In this document: positions 53,187 to 61,668 of the stretch, piece by piece
How positions within the stretch are numbered: position 1 is the first letter of the stretch
Layout of the letters: each line of letters starts with the position of its first letter
From: Flavobacterium sp. AED
Lineage (GTDB): Bacteria > Bacteroidota > Bacteroidia > Flavobacteriales > Flavobacteriaceae
Length of the DNA stretch: 64,000 nt
Direction: 5' to 3'
NCBI RefSeq assembly: GCF_000812945.1
Contig: NZ_JSYM01000003.1
Location: forward strand, 395,918 to 459,917
Made by a program: the position numbers and the translations under genes
The notes under the pieces: generated by a model
Told to the model about the DNA's origin: nothing
The model's database searches: none
What the model saw: the letters and a program-made list of their open reading frames with translations, nothing else

Positions 53187-54356
53187 ATGAAAAAAATTAC
53201 GTCAGTCTTTATCTTTTTATTTATAGTTTCATTAGCTAAAGCACAAGATAGAGTCATAACAACAGGAGTTCCATTTTTATTAGTATCTGCCGATGCAAGA
53301 GCTGCAGGTATGGCTGATATAGGTGTTGCATCATCCGCAGACGCTTTTTCACAACAATGGAATCCAGCAAAATATGCTTTTGCAATAGACAAGCAAGGCT
53401 TCTCCGTGAGTTACACCCCATATCTTACTGATTTAGTAAACGATATTTCATTGGGGCAATTAACTTATTATAACAAACTGAACGAGCGAAGCGCATTTGC
53501 AGGAAGCTTTAGATACTTTGGTTTAGGTAACATTGAACTTCGTGAAACTGGTAATCCAGATGAAGTTCCAAGGATAGTTTCTCCAAACGAATTTGCTCTT
53601 GACGGCTCTTATTCTTTAAAGCTAAGTGAACGTTTCTCTATGGCTGTTGCCGGACGCTATATTCATTCCAGTCTAAAAGTGGCATCTGACAATGGTGATG
53701 CTACACCAGCGAGTTCATTTGCAGTTGATGTGGCAGGATTCTATCAATCAGAAGAAATAGCTTATACTGACTTTAACGGAAGATGGAGAGCAGGATTTAA
53801 CATTCAAAATTTAGGCCCAAAAATAAGTTATGACAATGATGAATTTAGCACTAATTTTCTACCCGCAAATTTAAAAATAGGAACTGGTTTTGATTTCATA
53901 TTAGATGATTATAATAAAGTAGCTTTAAATCTAGAATTCAATAAATTATTAGTACCCACTCCACAAAACCCAGATTTAAATGGAGACGGAACAGTGACTA
54001 GCGAAGAAAGAGCACAAAACCAACAGGATTATCGTTCTATTAGTTGGGTATCTGGCGTATTTAAATCATTTGGTGATGCTCCAGACGGATTTAAAGAAGA
54101 ATTAAAAGAATTCACTTATGCTGCAGGTGCTGAATATTTATACCAAGATTCATTTGCTATGCGAATGGGATATTTTCACGAAAGTCCACAAAAAGGAGCG
54201 AGACAATTTTTCTCTCTTGGAGCAGGATTTAAATATACAATTGTAAAAGTGGATGTCTCTTATTTGTTCTCCGCATCGAAAGTAAAAAACCCTTTGGAAA
54301 ACACACTTAGATTTTCACTTACTTTCAATTTTGGAGATAAGTATGACGAATATTAA
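53187..54356 (+). CDS. porV: Type IX secretion outer-membrane protein PorV (LptO)
   Basis: A 389-residue outer-membrane beta-barrel of the FadL-like PorV family. PorV collects T9SS cargo from the SprA translocon and delivers it to the PorU attachment complex. A signal peptide (ITSVFIFLFIVSLAKAQ) is followed by TTGVPFLLVSADARAAGMAD and GVASSADAFSQQWNPAKYAF, which are hallmarks. The barrel runs to TLRFSLTFNFGD at the end. It lies 38 bases after porU, with its own promoter-like motif and a strong terminator after it. Confidence 0.94.
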   Translation: MKKITSVFIFLFIVSLAKAQDRVITTGVPFLLVSADARAAGMADIGVASSADAFSQQWNPAKYAFAIDKQGFSVSYTPYLTDLVNDISLGQLTYYNKLNERSAFAGSFRYFGLGNIELRETGNPDEVPRIVSPNEFALDGSYSLKLSERFSMAVAGRYIHSSLKVASDNGDATPASSFAVDVAGFYQSEEIAYTDFNGRWRAGFNIQNLGPKISYDNDEFSTNFLPANLKIGTGFDFILDDYNKVALNLEFNKLLVPTPQNPDLNGDGTVTSEERAQNQQDYRSISWVSGVFKSFGDAPDGFKEELKEFTYAAGAEYLYQDSFAMRMGYFHESPQKGARQFFSLGAGFKYTIVKVDVSYLFSASKVKNPLENTLRFSLTFNFGDKYDEY

Positions 54357-54382
54357 ATAAAGTAAATTTTAACTATAACAAC

Positions 54383-54422
54383 AAATCCAAATTTCATATC
54401 GTTGAAATTTGGATTTTTTTTC
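54383..54422 (+). terminator. Terminator of porV
   Basis: AAATCCAAATTTCA (54383-54396) pairs perfectly over 14 bp with TGAAATTTGGATTT (54403-54416), loop 6, followed by T residues. It ends only about 12 bases before the cdd start codon. Confidence 0.9.
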
Positions 54423-54433
54423 CTGTAAAAAGA

Positions 54434-54916
54434 ATGAAAGAAATTACCATTACTACACAATTCAATGTCTTTGATTCCGTTGAAGACTTGCCAAATGACA
54501 TAATAAATTTAATGGAACAAGCTATAGCTGTCAGAAAGAAAGCATACGCTCCTTATTCTAAATTCAGAGTCGGCACCGCTATTCTTTTAGACAATGGAAA
54601 AATTGTACTCGGTTCAAATCAAGAAAATGCAGCTTATCCTTCTGGTCTTTGTGCAGAACGTGTGGCAATTTTTCAAGCAGGAGCAATTTATCCTGACGCA
54701 AAAATTTTGAAAATGGCCATAACAGCAGCTTCAGACACAAATAAAACAAGTGTCCCCATTCCCCCTTGCGGTTCCTGTAGACAATCAATTGCAGAATATG
54801 AAATAAACCAAGATACCCCTATAGAAATCTATTTCATGGGAGAAATAGGAGCTATTTACAAATCTGCATCCCTAAAAAACCTGCTCCCATTCATGTTTGA
54901 CAAAAAGTTCTTGTAA
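54434..54916 (+). CDS. cdd: Cytidine deaminase
   Basis: A 160-residue zinc enzyme of pyrimidine salvage that turns cytidine and deoxycytidine into uridine forms. The metal site has three cysteines, Cys73 with proton-shuttling Glu75 in GLCAERVAIF, and Cys112 and Cys115 in PPCGSCRQSIAE, as in the Bacillus-type tetrameric enzyme. YAPYSKFRVGTAIL and SNQENAAYPSGLC are typical. It has about 25 extra N-terminal residues compared with the B. subtilis protein. Confidence 0.95.
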   Translation: MKEITITTQFNVFDSVEDLPNDIINLMEQAIAVRKKAYAPYSKFRVGTAILLDNGKIVLGSNQENAAYPSGLCAERVAIFQAGAIYPDAKILKMAITAASDTNKTSVPIPPCGSCRQSIAEYEINQDTPIEIYFMGEIGAIYKSASLKNLLPFMFDKKFL

Positions 54917-54965
54917 AAAAGACCAAAAACTAGCGTATAAATTTTACTTCTTAGTTGGAATGTCT

Positions 54966-54973
54966 TATTTTTG
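54966..54973 (+). promoter_or_regulatory. -7 promoter element for pdhA
   Basis: TATTTTTG fits TAnnTTTG and lies 87 bases upstream of the pdhA start codon. At the ideal -33 position there is TTTA rather than TTTG. Confidence 0.45.
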
Positions 54974-55060
54974 CGATTCGCAAATTTGTGGGAGGAAACT
55001 ATTTTGCGTTATGGTACCAATTGATAATACAATAACACTTTAGCAAAAGAATTAATTCAG

Positions 55061-56059
55061 ATGAAAGAAGTTACAAAAGAAGTTTATTTAAAGTGGTATG
55101 AAGACATGCTGCTTTGGAGAAAGTTTGAGGACAAACTTGCAGCATTATACATACAACAAAAAGTTAGAGGATTTCTACACTTATATAATGGTCAAGAAGC
55201 CGTTCTGGCAGGTGCATTGCACGCCATGGACTTGACAAAAGACAAAATGATTACCGCTTATAGAAATCACGTTCAACCAATAGGAATGGGTGTTGACCCA
55301 AGACGCGTAATGGCTGAACTAATGGGAAAAGTTACAGGAACATCTAAAGGAATGGGTGGATCTATGCACATTTTCTCAAAAGAACACCGTTTTTATGGTG
55401 GTCACGGAATTGTAGGTGGACAAATACCTGTAGGAGCTGGATTGGCTTTTGCAGATAAATATTTTGAAACAGGTGGCGTTACTATGACCTATTTTGGTGA
55501 TGGAGCTGCTCGTCAAGGTTCTTTACACGAAGCTTTCAACATGGCTATGTTGTGGAAACTTCCAGTAGTCTTTATCGTTGAAAACAACGGTTACGCTATG
55601 GGAACTTCTGTAGAAAGAACTGCAAACCATACAGATATCTGGAAACTAGGCTTAGGATACGAAATGCCTTGTGGACCAGTTGATGGAATGAATCCGGTAA
55701 AAGTTGCTGAAGCAATGACAGAAGCTATTGATAGAGCACGTCGTGGTGATGGACCAACTTTTCTTGAAATGAAAACATACCGTTACAGAGGACACTCCAT
55801 GTCTGATGCACAATTATACCGTTCGAAAGAAGAAGTAGAAGAATACAAAAAAATAGATCCAATTACACAAGTTTTAGATGTAATTAAAGATCAAAAATAT
55901 GCTACTGAGGAAGAGATTGAAGTAATTGATCAAAGAGTAAAAGATTTAGTGGAAGAATGCGTAAAATTCGCTGAAGAATCCCCTTATCCTGAAATCCAAC
56001 AATTATACGACGTAGTATACGATCAAGAAAACTATCCATTTTTACCTCATAAACTATAA
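55061..56059 (+). CDS. pdhA: Pyruvate dehydrogenase E1 component, alpha subunit
   Basis: A 332-residue E1 alpha subunit, which binds thiamine diphosphate and decarboxylates pyruvate together with E1 beta. Signatures are YNGQEAVLAGAL, ITAYRNHVQPIGMG, GKGMGGSMHIF-type sequence, GHGIVGGQIPVGAGLAFA, the thiamine motif from GDGAARQGSLHEA to VENNGYAMGT, and YRYRGHSMSDAQLYR with the phosphorylation-loop pattern. The E2 gene follows after seven bases. E1 beta is not next to it, as would be usual in many other bacteria. Confidence 0.95.
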   Translation: MKEVTKEVYLKWYEDMLLWRKFEDKLAALYIQQKVRGFLHLYNGQEAVLAGALHAMDLTKDKMITAYRNHVQPIGMGVDPRRVMAELMGKVTGTSKGMGGSMHIFSKEHRFYGGHGIVGGQIPVGAGLAFADKYFETGGVTMTYFGDGAARQGSLHEAFNMAMLWKLPVVFIVENNGYAMGTSVERTANHTDIWKLGLGYEMPCGPVDGMNPVKVAEAMTEAIDRARRGDGPTFLEMKTYRYRGHSMSDAQLYRSKEEVEEYKKIDPITQVLDVIKDQKYATEEEIEVIDQRVKDLVEECVKFAEESPYPEIQQLYDVVYDQENYPFLPHKL

Positions 56060-56066
56060 ATCAATT

Positions 56067-57704
56067 ATGGCAACAATAATAACAATGCCTCGTTTGAGCG
56101 ATACTATGACGGAAGGAACGGTAGCGACTTGGCTAAAAAAAGTAGGAGACAAAATCAGCGAAGGTGATATCCTTGCAGAAATTGAAACTGACAAAGCAAC
56201 AATGGAATTTGAGTCTTTCAATGAAGGAACTCTTTTATATATTGGTATTCCAGAAGGAGAAACTGCACCAGTAGACTCTCTATTGGCAATAATAGGAAAT
56301 GAAGGTGAAGATGTTTCAGCTTTAATAGCTGGAAAAACAACTCCCACAACTGAAGAAGCTAAACCTGCCGTTGCTGAAACTGCAGCAGCTCCAGAAGTTA
56401 AAAAAGAAGAAACAACTGCTTCTGCAGCTTCTTTACCAAAAGGAGTAATCGTCGTTACGATGCCTCGATTGAGCGATACCATGACAGAAGGTACAGTAGC
56501 TACTTGGTTGAAAAAAGTAGGTGATAAAATTACCGAAGGTGATATTCTTGCTGAAATTGAAACCGATAAAGCAACAATGGAATTTGAATCTTTCAACGAA
56601 GGAACTCTATTATACATAGGAATTGAAGAAGGAAATACGGCACCTGTTGATAGTCTTTTAGCCATCATTGGACCTGAAGGAACTAACATTAGCGGTATTG
56701 CTGAAAATTATAAAACAGGAGGAGCTCCACAAGCTCCTGTTGCAACTGAAGAAGCAAAATCAGCAACAGCTGAAAAAGCAGAATCAATTGTACAAGAAGC
56801 ATCAACTGATGCACAACGAATTTTAGCGTCACCATTAGCAAAGAAAATTGCAAGTGATAAAGGAATCCAACTGACTCAAGTGAAGGGTTCAGGTGAAAAC
56901 GGACGTATCGTAAAAAGCGATATCGAAAACTTCACACCACAAACTGCTTCTACGCCAGCAACTGCTGCACCAGCCAAAACAGAAACTGTTGCTGCAGCAA
57001 AACCATTTGTTCCTGCAGGAGAAGTTTTCACAGAAGAAATCAAGAATTCGCAAATGCGAAAAATTATTGCTAAACGTTTAGCAGAATCTTTATTTACAGC
57101 TCCACATTACAACTTAGTAATAGAAGTAACTATGGATGATGCAATGAAATCAAGAGCTATCATTAACAGTGTTCCAGATACAAAAGTATCTTTTAACGAC
57201 ATGGTGATAAAAGCTTGTGCATTAGCTTTGAAAAAACATCCAAAAATAAACTCACAGTGGAGAGAAGATGCTATCATCATCAACCATCACGTGAATATTG
57301 GAGTTGCCGTAGCTGTTGAAGACGGACTTGTAGTTCCTGTATTACGATTTACTGATGCTATGAGTTTATCTCAAATTGGTGGAAATGTAAGAGATCTTGC
57401 AGGAAGAGCTAAAAACAAAAAATTATTACCTACTGAAATGGAAGGAAGTACTTTTACTGTTTCTAATCTTGGAATGTTTGGTATCACTGAATTCAATTCT
57501 ATCATCAACCAACCGAACTCTGCAATCCTTTCAGTAGGAGCTATTGTAGAAAAACCGGTAGTGAAAAATGGACAAATTGTAGTAGGAAATACAATGATGC
57601 TCTCTTTAGCTTGTGATCACAGAACAATTGATGGCGCTACAGGAGCACAATTTTTACAAACATTGAAACAATTCATAGAAAACCCAGTTACGATGCTTGC
57701 GTAA
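56067..57704 (+). CDS. pdhC: Pyruvate dehydrogenase E2, dihydrolipoyl acetyltransferase
   Basis: A 545-residue E2 subunit that moves the acetyl group to CoA. It has two N-terminal lipoyl domains with lipoylated Lys43 and Lys168 (both in EIETDKATMEF), joined by Ala/Pro/Glu-rich linkers. An E3/E1-binding domain follows near 250-285 (RILASPLAKKIASDKGI), then the catalytic domain with SQWREDAIIINHHVNIGVAV and the active-site LACDHRTIDGATG. The two lipoyl domains are nearly identical, differing at about four of 75 positions. It is co-transcribed with pdhA. Confidence 0.95.
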   Translation: MATIITMPRLSDTMTEGTVATWLKKVGDKISEGDILAEIETDKATMEFESFNEGTLLYIGIPEGETAPVDSLLAIIGNEGEDVSALIAGKTTPTTEEAKPAVAETAAAPEVKKEETTASAASLPKGVIVVTMPRLSDTMTEGTVATWLKKVGDKITEGDILAEIETDKATMEFESFNEGTLLYIGIEEGNTAPVDSLLAIIGPEGTNISGIAENYKTGGAPQAPVATEEAKSATAEKAESIVQEASTDAQRILASPLAKKIASDKGIQLTQVKGSGENGRIVKSDIENFTPQTASTPATAAPAKTETVAAAKPFVPAGEVFTEEIKNSQMRKIIAKRLAESLFTAPHYNLVIEVTMDDAMKSRAIINSVPDTKVSFNDMVIKACALALKKHPKINSQWREDAIIINHHVNIGVAVAVEDGLVVPVLRFTDAMSLSQIGGNVRDLAGRAKNKKLLPTEMEGSTFTVSNLGMFGITEFNSIINQPNSAILSVGAIVEKPVVKNGQIVVGNTMMLSLACDHRTIDGATGAQFLQTLKQFIENPVTMLA

Positions 57705-57724
57705 TAACTTGGTCTTTAAAATAC

Positions 57725-57763
57725 AAATCCCGTCTTGTTTTAAAACTTGACGGGATTTTTTAT
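57725..57763 (+). terminator. Terminator after pdhC
   Basis: AAATCCCGTC (57725-57734) pairs with GACGGGATTT (57749-57758). The loop itself holds GTTTTAAAAC, and a T-run follows, reaching the end of the convergent glycosyltransferase gene. Confidence 0.87.
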
Positions 57764-59001
57764 TTATTCTTTGCTTCTATCCAACGGGACATATACTTTG
57801 TACTGTTCAACGTATGATGTTGCAACATAGCTCCCATAAAGTTAGTCAAACGGTGTTTTTGTAAATCGGATTGTAACAACTCAACTACTTTTGAAAAATC
57901 ATCCTCGAATATTTTTTTCTGGTACCGTTTATTTATAATTTTTATTCCACTATGTTGTGCTTGTTGCCAAATAATTTCATCTTGATACAATTGAACGGCC
58001 CTATCTGCAAAAATACTAGGTTCATCAACAATAAAGCCATTCCAAGGTAAATCGCCAAACATTGATTCACCTCCAATAGTTGTAGTAACACTTGGTGTAC
58101 CACATAGCATTGCTTCCAATAATTTCCCTTTTATACCTGCGCCAAAACGCAAAGGCGCCAAAACAACTCGAGCATTGCAAACTACTTCTTGGGCATCATT
58201 CGCACGACCCATAATTAAAAAACCTTCTTTATTATTATGCAATTGCAGTACTTTTTGCGAAGGATACGCTCCATAAATATGCAAAACAGCTTGTGGTAAT
58301 TCTTTTCTAATTAAAGGCCAAATTGTTTCTTTTAAGTACTGAACTGCATTCCAATTGGGTTCATGAAGAAAATTTCCAATAAAAATAAAGTTTTTTCGAT
58401 TTTCAAATAAAGGTAATTCTTGAAGCTGAGCAATCTCGATTGGTTCCAATAAAAAGGGTAAATAATACAACAACGTTTTATCAATTTTAAAAACGGATTT
58501 TAATAATTCCATTTCAAATTCAGAAATCATCAAAGACAGATCACAACGTAAAATGCTGGCAATTTCTCGTTTAGCAACATCTTCAAGAAACAAATCAGTC
58601 ACACTAAATAATCGATTTTCCTTAAATGCCTTTTGTCGTGCTAAGCGTAAACAGTGTAAATCTTCAGTATCTAACAATCGCAATGCATTAGGACAATTTT
58701 CGGCAACGCGCCAACCAAATTGTTCTTCCATCATAAAACGATCAAACAAAACTACAGTCGGATTCAGTTCTTTTACAAAATCATCAAAACTAGAATTATT
58801 TAACTCAATTGATTTTTTATCAACTTCATGTTCTTCTAAATCGACCATAAATTCACTATTCTGTGCTGGACTTGCAAACGTTATGCTAAATCCTTGCGCT
58901 TTAAAAAGCGAAATCAATTGCATCATCCTTCCCCCCGCTGCCGATGAATTGGGCTCTGGCCAAACAAAACCAATAACTAAAAGCTTTTGAACCTGATTCA
59001 T
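57760..59001 (-). CDS. GT4-like glycosyltransferase
   Basis: A 413-residue GT-B fold glycosyltransferase. The N-terminal VIGFVWPEPNSSAAGGRMMQ looks like an acceptor-side glycine loop. The C-terminal domain begins with NFIFIGNFLHEPNWNAV, and the donor-binding stretch is VLAPLRFGAGIKGKLLEAML with the Glu of GT4 enzymes. No membrane helix is obvious. Donor and acceptor are unknown. It stands alone between convergent pdhC and divergent miaE, outside any glycan-synthesis cluster. Confidence 0.85.
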   Translation of the reverse strand: MNQVQKLLVIGFVWPEPNSSAAGGRMMQLISLFKAQGFSITFASPAQNSEFMVDLEEHEVDKKSIELNNSSFDDFVKELNPTVVLFDRFMMEEQFGWRVAENCPNALRLLDTEDLHCLRLARQKAFKENRLFSVTDLFLEDVAKREIASILRCDLSLMISEFEMELLKSVFKIDKTLLYYLPFLLEPIEIAQLQELPLFENRKNFIFIGNFLHEPNWNAVQYLKETIWPLIRKELPQAVLHIYGAYPSQKVLQLHNNKEGFLIMGRANDAQEVVCNARVVLAPLRFGAGIKGKLLEAMLCGTPSVTTTIGGESMFGDLPWNGFIVDEPSIFADRAVQLYQDEIIWQQAQHSGIKIINKRYQKKIFEDDFSKVVELLQSDLQKHRLTNFMGAMLQHHTLNSTKYMSRWIEAKNK

Positions 59002-59082
59002 AATTATTATAATTTCAACTGCAAAATAATGCTATTTAGATGGCAATTATATCATTTCAAAGAAAAATCAGTAAGAAAAGAC

Positions 59083-59090
59083 TAATTTTG
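59083..59090 (+). promoter_or_regulatory. -7 promoter element for miaE
   Basis: TAATTTTG matches TAnnTTTG, 21 bases before the miaE start codon. No clear -33 TTTG is seen. Confidence 0.4.
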
Positions 59091-59111
59091 CATTAAATAA
59101 ATTCCAATAAG

Positions 59112-59693
59112 ATGTTAGGATTAAAATTAGCCACAGACCCACGTTGGGTAAATATAGTTGAATCAAATATAGAAGAAATCTTAACCGATCATGCTTGGTG
59201 CGAACAAAAAGCAGCCTCAAATGCGATAAGTTTAGTTACTTACAATTCTGAATTAGAGGAATTAGTAACCGAAATGTTGATTATAGCAAAAGAAGAATTA
59301 GACCACCTCCAATTGGTTCATAACCTAATAAAAAGTAAAGGTCTAACTTTAGGACGAGAGCGTAAAGACCATTATGTAAATGAACTTTTCAAATTTATGA
59401 AAAAAGATGGTAGCCGAAAAGATGCTTTATGTGATCGATTGTTATTTTCTGCCATGATTGAAGCCAGAAGTTGCGAGCGTTTTAAAGTCCTATCCGAAAA
59501 CATAAAAGACCCAGAATTAGCTACTTTTTATCGCGATCTTATGATTTCAGAAGCTGGACATTACACCACTTTCTTGGGATTTGCACGAAAATATGCTGAT
59601 AATGTTGACGTAGACAAACGATGGGCTGCATGGATTGAATTTGAAACTTCCATCATTACTAATTATGGTAAAAATGAAACCATTCATGGTTAA
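59112..59693 (+). CDS. miaE: tRNA-(2-methylthio-isopentenyl adenosine) hydroxylase
   Basis: A 193-residue diiron protein of the MiaE family, which hydroxylates the isopentenyl group of ms2i6A37 in tRNAs reading codons that start with U. Iron-ligand motifs are HAWCEQKAASNAIS near residues 27-40 (Glu31), EELDHLQLVH (Glu62, His65), EARSCERF and EAGHYTTFLGFA. Length is near that of known MiaE. It is monocistronic, with its own promoter-like motif and terminator. MiaA and MiaB genes are not in this window. Confidence 0.9.
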   Translation: MLGLKLATDPRWVNIVESNIEEILTDHAWCEQKAASNAISLVTYNSELEELVTEMLIIAKEELDHLQLVHNLIKSKGLTLGRERKDHYVNELFKFMKKDGSRKDALCDRLLFSAMIEARSCERFKVLSENIKDPELATFYRDLMISEAGHYTTFLGFARKYADNVDVDKRWAAWIEFETSIITNYGKNETIHG

Positions 59694-59730
59694 TAAACTA
59701 TAAAAATTTAAGTGATTTTTACAATAAACA

Positions 59731-59762
59731 AAAAGAGGATGCTCAATTGAACATCCTCTTTT
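59731..59762. terminator. Bidirectional terminator after miaE
   Basis: AAAAGAGGATG (59731-59741) pairs perfectly with CATCCTCTTTT (59752-59762), and the loop contains the palindrome TCAATTGA. It lies between convergent miaE and the OmpA-family gene. Confidence 0.88.
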
Positions 59763-59782
59763 GTTATAATTCCGATTGAATT

Positions 59783-61651
59783 TTATTTAATAATCATAAA
59801 CTCTGAACGTCTGTTTAAGGCATGCTCATCATCAGTACAATTATCTCCACAAGCTACTTTTGGTTCTGATTCACCAAAGCCTTTTCCTGATATCTTATCA
59901 GCACTAATTCCTTTTGAAATGATATATTGTATAGTAGCGTTAGCTCTTCTATCCGAAAGATTTAAATTATATTCATCACTACCTCTTGAATCTGTATGAG
60001 ACTTAACATAAATAACCAACTTATCATTTTGTGACATTACATAAACTAATTTATCGAGTTCCTTAGCTCCTTGTTTAGTTATATTGCTTTTATTGTATTC
60101 GAAATATATAGGATTCAATATAATTTCTTTTTCAGTTACTGTAACCTCAATTGGATCTATAGCAGCATCAATACTCACAGTCCCTTTTTCAATTTTAGAA
60201 ACCGGAAATGATTTAGTAATAAATCCATCTTTGTGCACTTCTAATAAATATGGCTTTTGGCAATCAACTTCATATGACACTTCCCCTTTTTCATTAGATA
60301 TTTTAGTATCTAAAATAGTATTATTTTCATCTAAAATAATTACTCTGGAATCAGCCAAAACAGCATTATTTTTTGCGTTTTTTACTATCGCTAAAATTTG
60401 TCCTTTACAAACTGGTACTGCACTATAAATATGATCTACACCAGATCGATTACTGGACAAATATCCAATATTTTTTTCTTTGTTAAATGTAAATGCAAAA
60501 TCATCTTTTTCTGTATTTACAGGATTTCCAACATTATTTGGAATCCCATTTTTATTTAAGTCTACAGCAAAAACATCTAAACCTCCAAAACCTGTTAGAC
60601 CATTCGAAGAAAAATACAAAACAGAATCGTCCGTAACAAAAGGAAAGTTTTCATCCCCTACCGTATTTATTTTATTTCCTAAATTTTCAGGTGAGCCAAA
60701 GCTCCCATCTGAATTTATTGCTACTTTCCAGATATCAGTTCCACCAATTGATCCTGGCATATTTGAAGCGAAATAAAGAAAATTCCCTTCTTTGTCAATA
60801 GATGGATTTCCGGTAGAATAACTTTTACTATTAAATGGAAGCGCTGTAATTGCAGTCCATTTATCATTTTCTTTAACAGCTTTATACAAACTTACCTGTC
60901 CGTATTTTATTTTCTTTGCTTTATCTTTTTCAAATAGCTTGTCTTTAAAACTTTCACTAGAAAAATAAATTGTATTACCATCTTTTGTCATCGTCAAAGG
61001 ACCTTCATGATAAACTGTGTTTAATTCTGAAATTAGCGTAGGCTCTGAATAAGTCGCGTTTTCTTCTTTATAATTTGATTGATATAGATCTAAATAGGGT
61101 TCGTTATTCCATCCATAGATTTTTCCGTTTTCATTTCTTGCACTTGCAAAATAGAGTACATTATTATAAAGTATAGCTCCAAAATCAGATTTTTCAGAAT
61201 TAATATTTATTTTCTCCAATATAAATAATTTTTCTTTCTGTTCAAGTTTAGAGAGATAATTTGGGTTTTCATTGAATACCTTGGTTCTTTCATCATTAGG
61301 TAACATACCTGCAAATACTTTCATTTGAGCATCAGATTCTGCATATTTACCGTTAGATTTTAACACCTGAGCATATTTATAATATGTTTCTGCATCCTGT
61401 TTAGTCTTTACAGCTTGCTTATACCATTTTTCAGCTTCAACAAAATTATACATGTTATAATAACTATCTCCGAGTTGCTTATACACATATACATCTGCTT
61501 TCCCTTTTTCGACTAAAGCTAAATATTCTTTAACCGCTTGAACATATTCATATCTGTCAAATAACTCATCTGCATTCTTAGTATCTTTATTTTGTGCGGT
61601 AAGCGAAATTACATTGAGCACAAAAAAGAACAATAGGGTATATTTTTTCAT
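59783..61651 (-). CDS. OmpA-family protein with TPR and PD40-like repeats
   Basis: A 622-residue envelope protein with signal peptide (YTLLFFFVLNVISLTAQ). TPR-like helices follow at about 25-130 (VYKQLGDSYYNMYNFVEAEK), then PD40/WD40-like beta repeats near 150-420 (TIYFSSESF, FLYFASNMPGSIGGTDIW, VLYFSSNGLTGFGGLDVF) and a carboxypeptidase-regulatory-like domain near 425-500. The C-terminal OmpA peptidoglycan-binding domain has SHTDSRGSDEYNLNLSDRRA. Such proteins accompany PorP/SprF proteins and T9SS type B cargo; they may hold the surface complex to peptidoglycan. It is 17 bases after the sprF-like gene. Confidence 0.88.
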   Translation of the reverse strand: MKKYTLLFFFVLNVISLTAQNKDTKNADELFDRYEYVQAVKEYLALVEKGKADVYVYKQLGDSYYNMYNFVEAEKWYKQAVKTKQDAETYYKYAQVLKSNGKYAESDAQMKVFAGMLPNDERTKVFNENPNYLSKLEQKEKLFILEKININSEKSDFGAILYNNVLYFASARNENGKIYGWNNEPYLDLYQSNYKEENATYSEPTLISELNTVYHEGPLTMTKDGNTIYFSSESFKDKLFEKDKAKKIKYGQVSLYKAVKENDKWTAITALPFNSKSYSTGNPSIDKEGNFLYFASNMPGSIGGTDIWKVAINSDGSFGSPENLGNKINTVGDENFPFVTDDSVLYFSSNGLTGFGGLDVFAVDLNKNGIPNNVGNPVNTEKDDFAFTFNKEKNIGYLSSNRSGVDHIYSAVPVCKGQILAIVKNAKNNAVLADSRVIILDENNTILDTKISNEKGEVSYEVDCQKPYLLEVHKDGFITKSFPVSKIEKGTVSIDAAIDPIEVTVTEKEIILNPIYFEYNKSNITKQGAKELDKLVYVMSQNDKLVIYVKSHTDSRGSDEYNLNLSDRRANATIQYIISKGISADKISGKGFGESEPKVACGDNCTDDEHALNRRSEFMIIK

Positions 61652-61668
61652 TAATTATAAATTTAATA

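Noticed and set aside
56054..56689. 211-codon minus-strand frame opposite pdhC
   Set aside because: It is the antisense shadow of the two lipoyl domains; its internal repeat simply mirrors theirs.
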